64,000 nucleotides of DNA from Chryseobacterium sp. JM1 (GTDB lineage Bacteria > Bacteroidota > Bacteroidia > Flavobacteriales > Weeksellaceae), in the NCBI RefSeq assembly GCF_000737715.1, contig NZ_JPRN01000005.1, forward strand, positions 248,001-312,000, written 5' to 3'. Made by a program: the position numbers and the translations under genes. The notes under the pieces are model-generated. The model searched no databases. It saw nothing but the letters and a program-made list of their open reading frames with translations, and was not told the DNA's origin. Shown here in pieces: positions 1 to 8,494 of the stretch (its first letter is position 1; every line of letters begins with the position of its first letter).

Positions 1-1
1 A

Positions 2-928
2 ACCGTAAAAGAAGCCATGGTGTATTTAAAAAAATACGACTACGCCATCTCTGCCAAAGTTCTACTGGCGGATAAAGAAGGAAATTCTGTTGTGATCACT
101 CCCGGAAAAATCATAGAAAAGACCGGTGATTTCCAGGTGAATTCCAACTGTAATATGATCAATGGAAAACTGTCATGCAGAAGACCGGACATCGCCAATG
201 AAATGCTTGCCGCTTCCAAGGAAAACAATATCGGGTTTCTGAAAACCATTTTAGACAAGACCCATCAGGAAGGGGAATTGAACACCCTATATTCTACCAT
301 CTGCGATCTTAAAAAAGGAATTATCTACGTATATCTTTTTCACGATTATAATACCGTTTATAAGATTGATTTAAAATCTGAACTCAAAAAAGGCTACCGT
401 ATAGAAAACCTGGCAGATCATTTTCCTTCATCATTTGCTTATGAACATTTCTCTAAAAACCATTCGTTATACCTTAAAGAATCTATTTTTCAGGAAATAC
501 AGGATAAAGGCGCAGACATCACCATTGACCATTATATTGCAGAAAGCCAAAAACAGGATCCGAAAAATAAAAATCTTGATCCAGCCCTGCTTGAAGTAGC
601 TTTACAGCTGGTTAAATATTCATGGAACGAGCACAATAGCGGCGCCATGTGGGATTACTGGTTCAGCAAACCTGATGGATATGACATCAAGCCTTACAAA
701 GATGCCCGTCTTACCTCCGCTGAAAAACTTCTAAAATACCTTTCTACTAAAGAAGAGAAAGATCTCAAGCTCCGCAATTTCATGTACGAAATATCAGGTT
801 TCATCAATTTCACACAGGGAAACAAAGTTGCTGCTAAAGGTTTTTACGAAAAAGCTATTGCCAATACCGCTGAAGTTTATCCTGTTACTTTATTGAGAGG
901 GAAAGAGATGTTGAGTAGGTTGAAGTAA
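2..928 (+). CDS. C-terminal part of a linear amide C-N hydrolase-like protein (5' end outside window)
   Basis: The frame is already open at base 2 and has no stop until 928, so the gene starts outside the window and the ATG at 17 is probably internal. The part around GELNTLYSTICDLKKG and YLFHDYNTVYKIDL resembles the C-terminal half of Ntn hydrolases of the choloylglycine hydrolase / 6-APA acyltransferase (C45) type. The catalytic N-terminal Cys would lie in the missing part. The last hundred residues are helical and end in a TPR-like stretch (NKVAAKGFYEKAIAN). Family assignment is from remembered resemblance and is moderate; the substrate cannot be told. No terminator hairpin is evident after the stop. 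Confidence 0.6.
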   Translation, partial: TVKEAMVYLKKYDYAISAKVLLADKEGNSVVITPGKIIEKTGDFQVNSNCNMINGKLSCRRPDIANEMLAASKENNIGFLKTILDKTHQEGELNTLYSTICDLKKGIIYVYLFHDYNTVYKIDLKSELKKGYRIENLADHFPSSFAYEHFSKNHSLYLKESIFQEIQDKGADITIDHYIAESQKQDPKNKNLDPALLEVALQLVKYSWNEHNSGAMWDYWFSKPDGYDIKPYKDARLTSAEKLLKYLSTKEEKDLKLRNFMYEISGFINFTQGNKVAAKGFYEKAIANTAEVYPVTLLRGKEMLSRLK

Positions 929-1294
929 ATGGCAGGGATTAGGTGGCAGGGATTAGGGATTAGGGACTGTGCCGAAGGTTGAAAATGATGGTCCTTTGAT
1001 TTTAGTCAAGAGCTAAGAAAAAAGATGCCAGATGCCAGATAATAGATATCAAGCACGATTATCCACCGATTTAATTACTACGAACCAGCAACTGACAACC
1101 AGCAACCAGCAACTAAAAAAACCAGCCACTCACAAACTTCTTTCAAGCTCATTTACTCTACCCACTCTCGAACCCTCCCACCCTAAAATGTTCAAACCCA
1201 TATCTCGTATCCCGAAACTCAAAAACTCTCCCACCCTAAAACCCTCAAACTCCCCCACTCCAAACTTGCTCCTTAAATTTACTACCTTTGCAAA
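929..1294. repeat. repeat-rich spacer between the hydrolase gene and the helicase gene
   Basis: This 366-base stretch has no credible gene. It is built from iterated short words: GGCAGGGATTAGG-type units (about 931-965), GATGCCA twice (1024-1037), AACCAGCAAC-type units (1083-1114), and a pyrimidine-rich part (about 1161-1265) in which a 14-base word starting CTCCCACCC recurs at 1175-1188 and 1228-1241. The 1071-1114 part has a close relative at 63279-63323. The 90-codon open frame at 1032-1304 is repeat-derived (TTSNQQL, PTLKPS runs), overlaps the helicase start, and is not called as a gene. Confidence 0.6.
1283..1290 (+). promoter_or_regulatory. -7 promoter box of the helicase gene (TACCTTTG)
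   Basis: A perfect match to the Bacteroidetes primary sigma -7 consensus TAnnTTTG ends only four bases before the ATG at 1295, so transcription should begin at or next to the start codon and the message would be leaderless. No TTG lies at the expected -33 distance; the nearest (1266-1268) is too close. Confidence 0.6.
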
Positions 1295-2602
1295 ATGGAA
1301 TTAGAATCAATTTATCAAAAACTGCAGATTCAGGACATGAATCAGATGCAGAAATCTACATATAAGACTACTGAAAACAATACGGATGTTGTTTTGCTCT
1401 CTCCTACAGGTTCAGGGAAAACGCTGGCATTTTTATTTCCGGTTCTTCGTAACCTTAAAAAAGATGTTCAGGGAATTCAGGCTTTGATCCTGGTTCCGGC
1501 AAGAGAACTGGCATTGCAGATTGAGCAGGTTTTCAAATCAATGGGAACCGATTTTAAAGTATCGGTATGTTATGGAGGTCATGATAAGAAAATTGAGGTC
1601 AATAATTTAATTGAAGCGCCTGCAGTTTTAATCGGAACTCCGGGAAGAGTGACGTACCATTTAAGAAATAACAATTTTGATCCTAAAACGATTAAAACTT
1701 TGGTTTTGGATGAGTTTGACAAGGCTCTGGAGCTGGGCTTTCATGAGGATATGGAATATATTTCAGGTTCACTGAGAGGGCTTTCGCAAAGAATTTTAAC
1801 CTCAGCAACAACAATGGATGAAATTCCGCAATTTACAGGTTTAAAAAATGAAAAGATCATTGATTTTCTAAAATTAAGCGAAGTAAAGCCTGATATTCAG
1901 CTGAGAAAAGTAATGACTATTTCTGAAGAGAAACTGGATACGTTATTTAATTTAATCTGTAAAATCGGAAATAAAAGAACATTAATTTTCTGTAATCACC
2001 GTGAGGCTGTAGACCGTATTTCTGATCTTCTGGCTGAAAAAGGAATCGACAGGGAAACTTTCCATGGCGGTATGGAACAGGACGAGAGAGAGCGTGCTCT
2101 TCTGAAATTCAGAAACGATTCTGCAAGGATCTTAATTACCACAGATCTGGCTTCCCGCGGACTGGATGTTCCTGAAGTGGAATCTATTGTTCACTATCAG
2201 CTTCCTCCGAAAGAAGATGCTTTCATCCACAGAAACGGACGTACTGCCAGAATGAATGCAAAAGGTTTTGCATACCTGATCATGACTGAAGATGAAAACT
2301 TCCCGTTCATTAAAAGCAATACCCCTGAAGAAAGTGTAAAAGATTTCAATAAGGTTCCCGAGAAAACACCTTTCCAGACGATTTACATCAGTGCCGGAAA
2401 AAAAGATAAGGTGAATAAAGTGGATATTGTAGGCTATCTTATCAAGAAAGGAGAACTGCAGAAGGAAGATATTGGCATCATTGAAGTGAAGGATACTACT
2501 TCTTATGTAGCCGTTTCCAGAAATAAAGTAAGCTTTGTTTTAAAGAAATTAAGTGCTGAAAAACTGAAGGGTAAGAAAGTAAAAATGGAGGTTGCCTATT
2601 AA
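1295..2602 (+). CDS. DEAD-box ATP-dependent RNA helicase, DbpA-like
   Basis: An RNA helicase that unwinds or remodels RNA using ATP, probably in ribosome assembly. Visible motifs in order: SPTGSGKT (residues 36-43, Walker A), PARELALQ (68-75), GTPGR, motif II as DEFD (139-142) instead of DEAD, SAT (170-172), TTDLASRGLD (motif V) and HRNGRTAR (motif VI). The tail from about residue 365 looks like the DbpA-type RNA-binding (RRM-like) domain that recognises 23S rRNA. At 435 residues it is a normal length for the family. It is a single-gene unit with a promoter against its start and a bidirectional terminator behind it. The DbpA-like assignment rests on the tail; the general helicase call is certain. 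Confidence 0.93.
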   Translation: MELESIYQKLQIQDMNQMQKSTYKTTENNTDVVLLSPTGSGKTLAFLFPVLRNLKKDVQGIQALILVPARELALQIEQVFKSMGTDFKVSVCYGGHDKKIEVNNLIEAPAVLIGTPGRVTYHLRNNNFDPKTIKTLVLDEFDKALELGFHEDMEYISGSLRGLSQRILTSATTMDEIPQFTGLKNEKIIDFLKLSEVKPDIQLRKVMTISEEKLDTLFNLICKIGNKRTLIFCNHREAVDRISDLLAEKGIDRETFHGGMEQDERERALLKFRNDSARILITTDLASRGLDVPEVESIVHYQLPPKEDAFIHRNGRTARMNAKGFAYLIMTEDENFPFIKSNTPEESVKDFNKVPEKTPFQTIYISAGKKDKVNKVDIVGYLIKKGELQKEDIGIIEVKDTTSYVAVSRNKVSFVLKKLSAEKLKGKKVKMEVAY

Positions 2603-2616
2603 GAAAATCTACCCGT

Positions 2617-2660
2617 AAAAATAAAAAGAGAGTCCGGTAATGTACCGGGCTCTCTTCGTT
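2617..2660. terminator. bidirectional terminator between helicase and metalloprotease genes
   Basis: Stem 2627-2639 / 2643-2655 (13 pairs, one G-T wobble) with a 3-base loop, A-rich on the left flank and T-containing on the right. It sits between two convergent genes and can serve both. Confidence 0.8.
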
Positions 2661-2682
2661 GTTATACTACTACTAAAAAAAT

Positions 2683-5355
2683 TTATTTAATGATGAGTTT
2701 TTGGTTGTATGCTCCTTTTGGCGAGTTGATATTGATCATATAAACACCTTTAGAAACATTTAAATTAAATTCTTTGGTGAAATCTCCATTGCTTTGGTAA
2801 GCATCTGAAGAGATCAGTCTGCCCGCAGAATCAAACACGGTCACTTTCATTTCTCCTTTTATATTTCTGGATTTAATGAAGAACTTGCCGTCACTTGGAT
2901 TAGGATAAATTCTGATGTCATCTGCCAGCGGAGAAGAAGTTTCTTTTGTCCCAAGTGTTTTTGTCTGTTGTGTACATACCTCAAGAGACCATCCTGTAAT
3001 GGTTCCAGTACTTCCCGGATTGTTATCCGTTGCAAAAAGCTTCCATTCTCCCTGAGCTTTATGACCTTTAAAAATCTCTAAAGACTCGAATGATCTGGTC
3101 TCTCCCTGAACAGGTGATGCACATGCCACTGCAGCTCCGGCATCACTGAATGATGCGGTGATTCCTGAACTGTTCGGGCAGCTTCTGCTCCATATTAATG
3201 CTGAAGAACCTACCGGACTTTGAATACCGATGGCAAGGTGTCTTACATTGGGATGGGTAACAGCCGGAGTAACTTTAATTCTAGTGATCGTTCCGGTATT
3301 ATTAACCATTAAAGGAGCATTAACTATCGGTGCAGAAATATTTGATCCACCCGGTCCGTCCGTAATAGCTACAGGACTTCCATTATAAGTATAGGTTGTA
3401 CAGGCTTCATCAGTCACTGAATAATCAATAACAAAACTTGGGCTCACTGCATAATAAATATTCCCTACAGCTTCTATCATGATAAAGGCATTGGCTGAGG
3501 AAGATCCTGCGGGAACCGTTACCTGCTCACTTCCGTCATTAGCCGTATTGGCTGCAATAGTGGTAAAAGTCAAGCCACCGTCTGTAGATAATTTAATATT
3601 AACATTGGCTGTATTGATCGGGGCCGCATTGGTAGCCGCCACATCCCAGGTTACATTAAATGATGCTCCTGAAGCCAATGACTGTCCGAATGTAGGAGCA
3701 GTCACTTTAAAAGGACCAGCTGTTGCATTCACTGTTACAATCATATCATCTTTGGTCGTTTGCGGATCAACCGGGTTATTGGTTCTCAGGGTAACGTTGA
3801 AATTAAGACTTCTGGCTACGCTGGAAACAGACTCCCATCTTGTCGTTAACACTCCCGCAAGGACTTTATTAAAATCCGGAAGATAACGTACCGGGCTGCT
3901 TACAGGAATTACAGATCTGAAATTAGGCCCCGCCGGTTTGGTAAGGTATGCTATAGAATTAGCATCTGTTTCAGGATCTCCTGCAGCATCCATCTGCTCC
4001 CATGTGTAGGTATAAGAGGCAGAGTTCACATCCGTTGTCGTTGCTTTTAATACATAAGGGGTAGATTTAGGAATGGTATAATCCAGACCTGCATTCACAA
4101 CAGGGGCAGGATTTACAAAAGGAGTATTGGTACCGCAGGCGGCATTAGTGATCGTATTCTTGATTTCTGTAACGTTAAAAGCATGAAAATAATCATTGGA
4201 ATTAAACTGAACATCATCATTATCTCCCATAATCCCGGTATAAGCCATAATCGTTGTTCCGCTTCCTGGTTCTGTTTCAGACGTACCGGAACCATCAAGA
4301 TATAAAGAGAAGGTGTGATTAGCTCCCATCTGATGCCCCATTTCGTGAGCAAGATAGTCTATATCAAAAGTGTCTCCTTCCGGAAAATTACACGACGTAT
4401 ATCCTCTTGCTTTTTGATTATTGATGCATATGACACCTAAGCCTGCGACTCCGTTTGCATTTCTTTTATCTATCAAATGTCCCATGTCATAATCTGTCGC
4501 CGGAATACGGGCAGATATTGCCGTCTGTGCAGAACCAGTCCCGAAAGAAGTATACGGATCGGTTGCAGGATCTAAAAATATAACGGCTTCATTATTGGCA
4601 ATCAGATTAAAATGCACAGACAGATCTTTTTCAAAAACACTGTTCAGTCTGGTAAGAGTGGCGTTCATAGCAGCAAGAATCACCGCTTTTTTCTGAGCAT
4701 CTGTAGCGCCTGCCGGAGTATTGGTAGCCGTTAAATGATACTGTGCATATTCTCCCGTACAGGATAATGCCAGTCTGAAAACATTGAAACCTGCCAGTTT
4801 TTTATTGGTGCCGCCATTCTGTAGTCCTAATGCGGTTTTCTGCAAATCTTCCTTGGTAGCACATTCAAACGGTTCGTTTTCCTGACCTCTTTTCGCTTTT
4901 GAGTCAAAGACTGCGTACACAGCCCGGTCTTCGGAATAAGGCTCAATAAATTCTGAAATACCGGACCTTGTGATCATGGATGAAAATCCTGCCGGAGACA
5001 TACTGAACCTTAAGTATACAGAAGGGTCATTGACACTGGTTCCTGCATATGATTTGATATCCGGATATTTTTTTTGAAGCTCGGCATCCATATTGGAAGA
5101 TTCCCAAACCTGGAATTTTTCAATTTTTCCTTCCGCTGTAGGAAGCGAAATGATGACTCCCTTTGATCTGGAAAAGCGCTCAGGAGTATTTTTCAGTGCA
5201 GTTCTCAACTGATCGGCATCTAATGAATACAGAGCCGAAAACTTCAGTTTTTCCTGTGCTGTCCTGACTTTCTGAGACTTCAGCTCTGTTTTTCTCCACT
5301 GTGATGATCCTAAAAAGGGGATCATTGACAATGCAATAAATAAGTAAAATTTCAT
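2683..5355 (-). CDS. secreted reprolysin-type zinc metalloprotease with P-domain and T9SS type A sorting domain (paralog A)
   Basis: Exported endopeptidase. Signal peptide residues 1-18 (FIALSMIPFLGSSQ); propeptide to about 190; catalytic domain with the zinc site HEMGHQMGANH (H337, E338, H341, H347) followed by a downstream Met-turn candidate IMAYTG. Then Ig/FN3-like domains (about 430-650), a proprotein-convertase P-domain (about 665-805, ending TGWSLEVC) and a C-terminal sorting domain (IYPNPSDGKFFIKSR to KLIIK) that directs export by the type IX system and is normally cleaved. Same length (890) and same zinc-site position as the gene at 11085-13757, with a 56-base identical stretch (4726-4781). 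Substrate unknown. Convergent to the helicase gene; the long AT-rich region upstream suggests its own promoter. Confidence 0.92.
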   Translation of the reverse strand: MKFYLFIALSMIPFLGSSQWRKTELKSQKVRTAQEKLKFSALYSLDADQLRTALKNTPERFSRSKGVIISLPTAEGKIEKFQVWESSNMDAELQKKYPDIKSYAGTSVNDPSVYLRFSMSPAGFSSMITRSGISEFIEPYSEDRAVYAVFDSKAKRGQENEPFECATKEDLQKTALGLQNGGTNKKLAGFNVFRLALSCTGEYAQYHLTATNTPAGATDAQKKAVILAAMNATLTRLNSVFEKDLSVHFNLIANNEAVIFLDPATDPYTSFGTGSAQTAISARIPATDYDMGHLIDKRNANGVAGLGVICINNQKARGYTSCNFPEGDTFDIDYLAHEMGHQMGANHTFSLYLDGSGTSETEPGSGTTIMAYTGIMGDNDDVQFNSNDYFHAFNVTEIKNTITNAACGTNTPFVNPAPVVNAGLDYTIPKSTPYVLKATTTDVNSASYTYTWEQMDAAGDPETDANSIAYLTKPAGPNFRSVIPVSSPVRYLPDFNKVLAGVLTTRWESVSSVARSLNFNVTLRTNNPVDPQTTKDDMIVTVNATAGPFKVTAPTFGQSLASGASFNVTWDVAATNAAPINTANVNIKLSTDGGLTFTTIAANTANDGSEQVTVPAGSSSANAFIMIEAVGNIYYAVSPSFVIDYSVTDEACTTYTYNGSPVAITDGPGGSNISAPIVNAPLMVNNTGTITRIKVTPAVTHPNVRHLAIGIQSPVGSSALIWSRSCPNSSGITASFSDAGAAVACASPVQGETRSFESLEIFKGHKAQGEWKLFATDNNPGSTGTITGWSLEVCTQQTKTLGTKETSSPLADDIRIYPNPSDGKFFIKSRNIKGEMKVTVFDSAGRLISSDAYQSNGDFTKEFNLNVSKGVYMININSPKGAYNQKLIIK

Positions 5356-5760
5356 ATCTATAATTTTGAAGATGATTATGTTAAAATTTTAATATAAAGA
5401 TTCCTTTACGAGGATTTAAATACACAATTAAACTTAAATCTCTACACACTTGTAAATGTTTTACAAAAAAAGCGAAAAATTCAATACAAAACACACAAAA
5501 TCAACAACATACAAGCCTATTTATTAATATTTTTCATAATTAACATAAATAATTCTCTATAAATAGAAATAGATTAATAATTTTTAATTAATTAAGGAAT
5601 AAAAGAGAAAAAAATTCAAAATCGTTTTAAATGATTAATAACCTTCCATTATTTTAAATTCATTTTATAAAAAATAGCCTTTGCAAAGCTTGAGAAAAAA
5701 GCATAAAAAAAGACCGTCACTGACAGTCTTTTCTATGTTATAGTTAATTATAAAAGATAT
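5356..5760. other. AT-rich intergenic region, no gene seen
   Basis: About 400 bases of very AT-rich sequence upstream of metalloprotease A. No open frame of note, no RNA gene recognised. It contains a 12-base palindrome TTAAAATTTTAA close to the protease start, and the terminator of the SMP-30 gene at its right end. Confidence 0.5.
5707..5732 (-). terminator. terminator of the SMP-30-like lipoprotein gene
   Basis: Hairpin arms 5711-5719 and 5721-5729 around CAGTG, followed on the minus strand by a T-run (A-run at 5705-5711 on the given strand). Confidence 0.75.
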
Positions 5761-6654
5761 TTATCTGGTTCCCCTTACTCTGGTGGGTAAAGTGTATACA
5801 GATTTTGAAGCGGTGATGAATAAAATATCATTGTTTTCACCCCCAAAAGTGACATTTGACGTCCATTCCTCTTCAATAGGAATATGGTACAGTTTCTTTC
5901 CGTGGCGGTTAAAAATATGCACTCCTTTTCCTGTTAAATAGAGATTCCCGTGCTTATCCAGTGTCATTCCGTCTGACCCCATCTCGCAGAACAGTCTTCT
6001 TTCTGATAACTTTCCTTCTCCAAGAATGTCATAAACATAGGTTTTTCCGGCATCGATATCTGAAATATACAGTTTTTTAAAGATCTCACTTCCCACAATT
6101 CCGTTGGGCTGTACAAAGGTTTCCATCTTAATGGTTTTTCCATCCTTTGTTCTGTAATAAAGGCTTTTGTGCGCAATTTCCTGTTTGAAATTTATCCAGT
6201 AATCCCTTTTGTACAAAGGATCTGTAAAATACATTCCCCCGGAAGCATCGTTCCATACATCATTAGGTCCGTTGAACCTTTTTCCTTCAAAACCTTTCAG
6301 GATGACTTCTACTTTTTTGTCTTTTGAAATTTTCCAGATTTCTCCCTGGTCATCGGAACAGGTGATGAGGTTTCCGTCTTTATCGAAATGGGTTCCGTTG
6401 GCCCTACCCGTCTTTCCCAAAAACTCTATGACCTTATTGGTTTTCCAGTCCCAGTAATAGATTTTGTCATTAGGCTGGTCAGTGAAATAAACATTTCCAT
6501 GTTGATCCGAAGACGGTCCTTCTGTAAAAGTGAATTGATCCGACACTTTCTCCGGCTGTACATCTTCATAAAACATTTTGTTATAATTTACTGATTGACA
6601 GCTTACCAATGCGAAAACCAAACCAATCACGCTTATTCTGCATATATTTTTCAT
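5761..6654 (-). CDS. SMP-30/gluconolactonase-family lipoprotein
   Basis: A six-bladed beta-propeller of the SMP-30 / gluconolactonase / LRE family, which hydrolyses sugar lactones or related esters at one divalent metal. Lipoprotein signal with lipobox LVSC (Cys19), so membrane-anchored outside the cytoplasm. Metal and substrate residues expected for the family are visible: E45 (FTEGP), N131 (NGPNDVW), N184 (QPNGI) and D228 (GSDGM). 297 residues is typical. It lies 73 bases after the S41 protease gene on the same strand but has its own -7 box in that gap. No sugar-pathway neighbour reveals the substrate. Confidence 0.88.
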   Translation of the reverse strand: MKNICRISVIGLVFALVSCQSVNYNKMFYEDVQPEKVSDQFTFTEGPSSDQHGNVYFTDQPNDKIYYWDWKTNKVIEFLGKTGRANGTHFDKDGNLITCSDDQGEIWKISKDKKVEVILKGFEGKRFNGPNDVWNDASGGMYFTDPLYKRDYWINFKQEIAHKSLYYRTKDGKTIKMETFVQPNGIVGSEIFKKLYISDIDAGKTYVYDILGEGKLSERRLFCEMGSDGMTLDKHGNLYLTGKGVHIFNRHGKKLYHIPIEEEWTSNVTFGGENNDILFITASKSVYTLPTRVRGTR

Positions 6655-6673
6655 TCTTCAACTTTAAGGCCTT

Positions 6674-6681
6674 CAAATTTA
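6674..6681 (-). promoter_or_regulatory. -7 promoter box of the SMP-30-like gene
   Basis: On the minus strand this reads TAAATTTG, a perfect TAnnTTTG, about 20 bases before the start codon. No TTG at the normal -33 distance. Confidence 0.45.
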
Positions 6682-6727
6682 CAATTTGTAAAATAAAATT
6701 CCCTTTGTTTAAGCGGTAAAAATTACA

Positions 6728-8140
6728 TTAGTTTTTCAGAGTTCCTTTTAAATAGTTAATTCCAGCTTCCAGCTGAGAATCAAACTTCACAGGATATAAA
6801 GTATCATTCAGATTTCTTTCTATAAAATTATGCGGCTTAATTCCGACTCCTATAAATTCTTCACCATCCGGCAGGGTCACCTTTTTGGTACATATAATGG
6901 CAGAGCCATTTCCCGGCAGTTCTATCTGAAGAGGCTGGCCTGTACTTCCATTGGAGTACTCGCCCACTCTGGTTATATTTTTCTGATTATAGAGATAAAT
7001 CAAAAAGTCTTCGGCAGCTGAAGCCGTTAAAACACTTGTCAGCACAACGGTAGGAACGTTCAGCTTTTCTACAGGCTCTATTACCTGAGGTTTGTATTCG
7101 AATTCATGAAACTTGCTCCCTGAATAGGCCTTAAACAAATCAGTGGTTTCCTGCTTTGAAAGTCCCCACTCTGCTTTTCCAGCAATCGTATCTTTTGGTG
7201 TGAGAAAAGAACCAAGAGCTCTTTCTGTCGGAATAATCTTTCTGCTGTAGTTTTTCGCACCATAAATAGTATCTCCTTTGACAAAATATTTTGCAATATT
7301 TTTTGAGTTTTTCGAACTGCCGCCGCCGTTATTTCTGATATCCAGAATAATTCCTTTTGCATTCTTAAGTTCAGTCAGCCTGGATTCGAAATCTTTCACA
7401 ACCGAAGAGTTCTCAAAGCTGCTGATCTTTACATAGGCAATATTATTTTTCAGCCATTTGAATTCAAAAAGCGACTGATTGGGCAGCGCCTCGGGATTGA
7501 CAGCAGTTTCCTCTGTTTTTGAATGGATAAGATGCAGCTTTTTGATTTCTCCTTTTGGAGTTTTGATTTCCACATCGTAAGTGTCTCCACCCAGCCCTTC
7601 CAACAGATTCAACCCTGCTTTAAAATTGAGATAACTCACGGTAGAAGAGGAAATATAAGGCTTAACGAATTTATCCTGGTATTCAGCTGTAGACAAACCG
7701 TTCACTTTAATGATCTCACTTCCCAACGGAATCTCTTTTTCTTTGCTTTTATTGGTCCCGATCACATACACCTTTCCCTGCACATTCATCAGAAAAAGCC
7801 TGTATTCTCCAAACATAGAAACCATGATCTTATTTTCGATATCCTCCGGAAAATAAACCTGTGTATGTCCGTCTTTTAAAACAGCACATAATTTTTTAAG
7901 TTCTTTATAATACTGGTAATCGTTTTCCGTTTTCTGAATGCTTACAATAGCTTCTCTATAAGCTTTATCCCATTTGGACTGATCTGTTTTGTACAGATAG
8001 ACAAAATTGTATTCCACATCGCTCCAGAATTTAGACAATCCATAGATTTTCTCATTAAGCGTCAGTTTATTTGGAATCTGAGCCGATAATGCTGAACAAA
8101 TGAACAACAGGAGGCATACAATAGAAATTTTATTTTTCAC
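6728..8140 (-). CDS. S41-family (C-terminal-processing-like) serine peptidase, secreted
   Basis: Serine endopeptidase of the tail-specific protease clan. Signal peptide 1-20 (ends ALSAQ); N-terminal helical cap with LKDGHTQVYF (88-97) typical of Bacteroidetes S41 proteins; a divergent PDZ-like part about 105-205; core strand LDIRNNGGGS (266-275); and the catalytic serine in TASAAEDF (S374, with E377), followed by GEYSNGSTG. 470 residues. No lipobox, so periplasmic or surface. It is the first gene of a minus-strand pair with the SMP-30 gene. Natural substrate not deducible. Confidence 0.9.
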   Translation of the reverse strand: MKNKISIVCLLLFICSALSAQIPNKLTLNEKIYGLSKFWSDVEYNFVYLYKTDQSKWDKAYREAIVSIQKTENDYQYYKELKKLCAVLKDGHTQVYFPEDIENKIMVSMFGEYRLFLMNVQGKVYVIGTNKSKEKEIPLGSEIIKVNGLSTAEYQDKFVKPYISSSTVSYLNFKAGLNLLEGLGGDTYDVEIKTPKGEIKKLHLIHSKTEETAVNPEALPNQSLFEFKWLKNNIAYVKISSFENSSVVKDFESRLTELKNAKGIILDIRNNGGGSSKNSKNIAKYFVKGDTIYGAKNYSRKIIPTERALGSFLTPKDTIAGKAEWGLSKQETTDLFKAYSGSKFHEFEYKPQVIEPVEKLNVPTVVLTSVLTASAAEDFLIYLYNQKNITRVGEYSNGSTGQPLQIELPGNGSAIICTKKVTLPDGEEFIGVGIKPHNFIERNLNDTLYPVKFDSQLEAGINYLKGTLKN

Positions 8141-8494
8141 GGAAATCTTGTTTAGTAAAACCCGCCAAAGTGGAAAACTTCATAAAAAATGAAATGTAAA
8201 TCTGCCTTTCCCCGGGTAGGGCTAAACTACGAAAAAAAAGAATTGAAAACTCTGGATTTCAACTACTTCTAAAAATATAATAATTTTCTTGAACAATCAT
8301 CTCTACGACAAAGCGCAATGTCTCAATTGTCCTATTTTGGAAGCAGATGGTATTAGTTAAAAAACAGTTTTATGCGGACCTTTGCCATGGTAAGATCAAC
8401 CCTCCTTTTTCCTTTGTAAAACTGACTGAAAAACTAGCTTGATCCGATCTCAAATATCACCTTAATACTTTTTTAACTTAACAAAAGTACCGCA
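8141..8494. other. divergent intergenic region between the S41 peptidase and ccoG
   Basis: 354 bases with no credible gene. It must hold the promoters of both genes. One near match to the -7 consensus on the plus strand is GACCTTTG at 8377-8384, without a clear -33 element. No RNA gene or repeat recognised. Confidence 0.4.

Noticed and set aside
1032..1304. 90-codon plus-strand open frame before the helicase
   Set aside because: Composed of repeat-derived runs (TTSNQQL, PTLKPS), overlaps the helicase start and its promoter, no family resemblance.
3479..3886. 135-codon frame opposite metalloprotease A
   Set aside because: Antisense shadow of a repetitive Ala/Thr/Val-rich coding region.
8439..8453. 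FNR-box-like sequence TTGATCCGATCTCAA before ccoG
   Set aside because: Spacing and right half do not fit TTGAT-N4-ATCAA; with no FNR-type gene in sight I do not call it.
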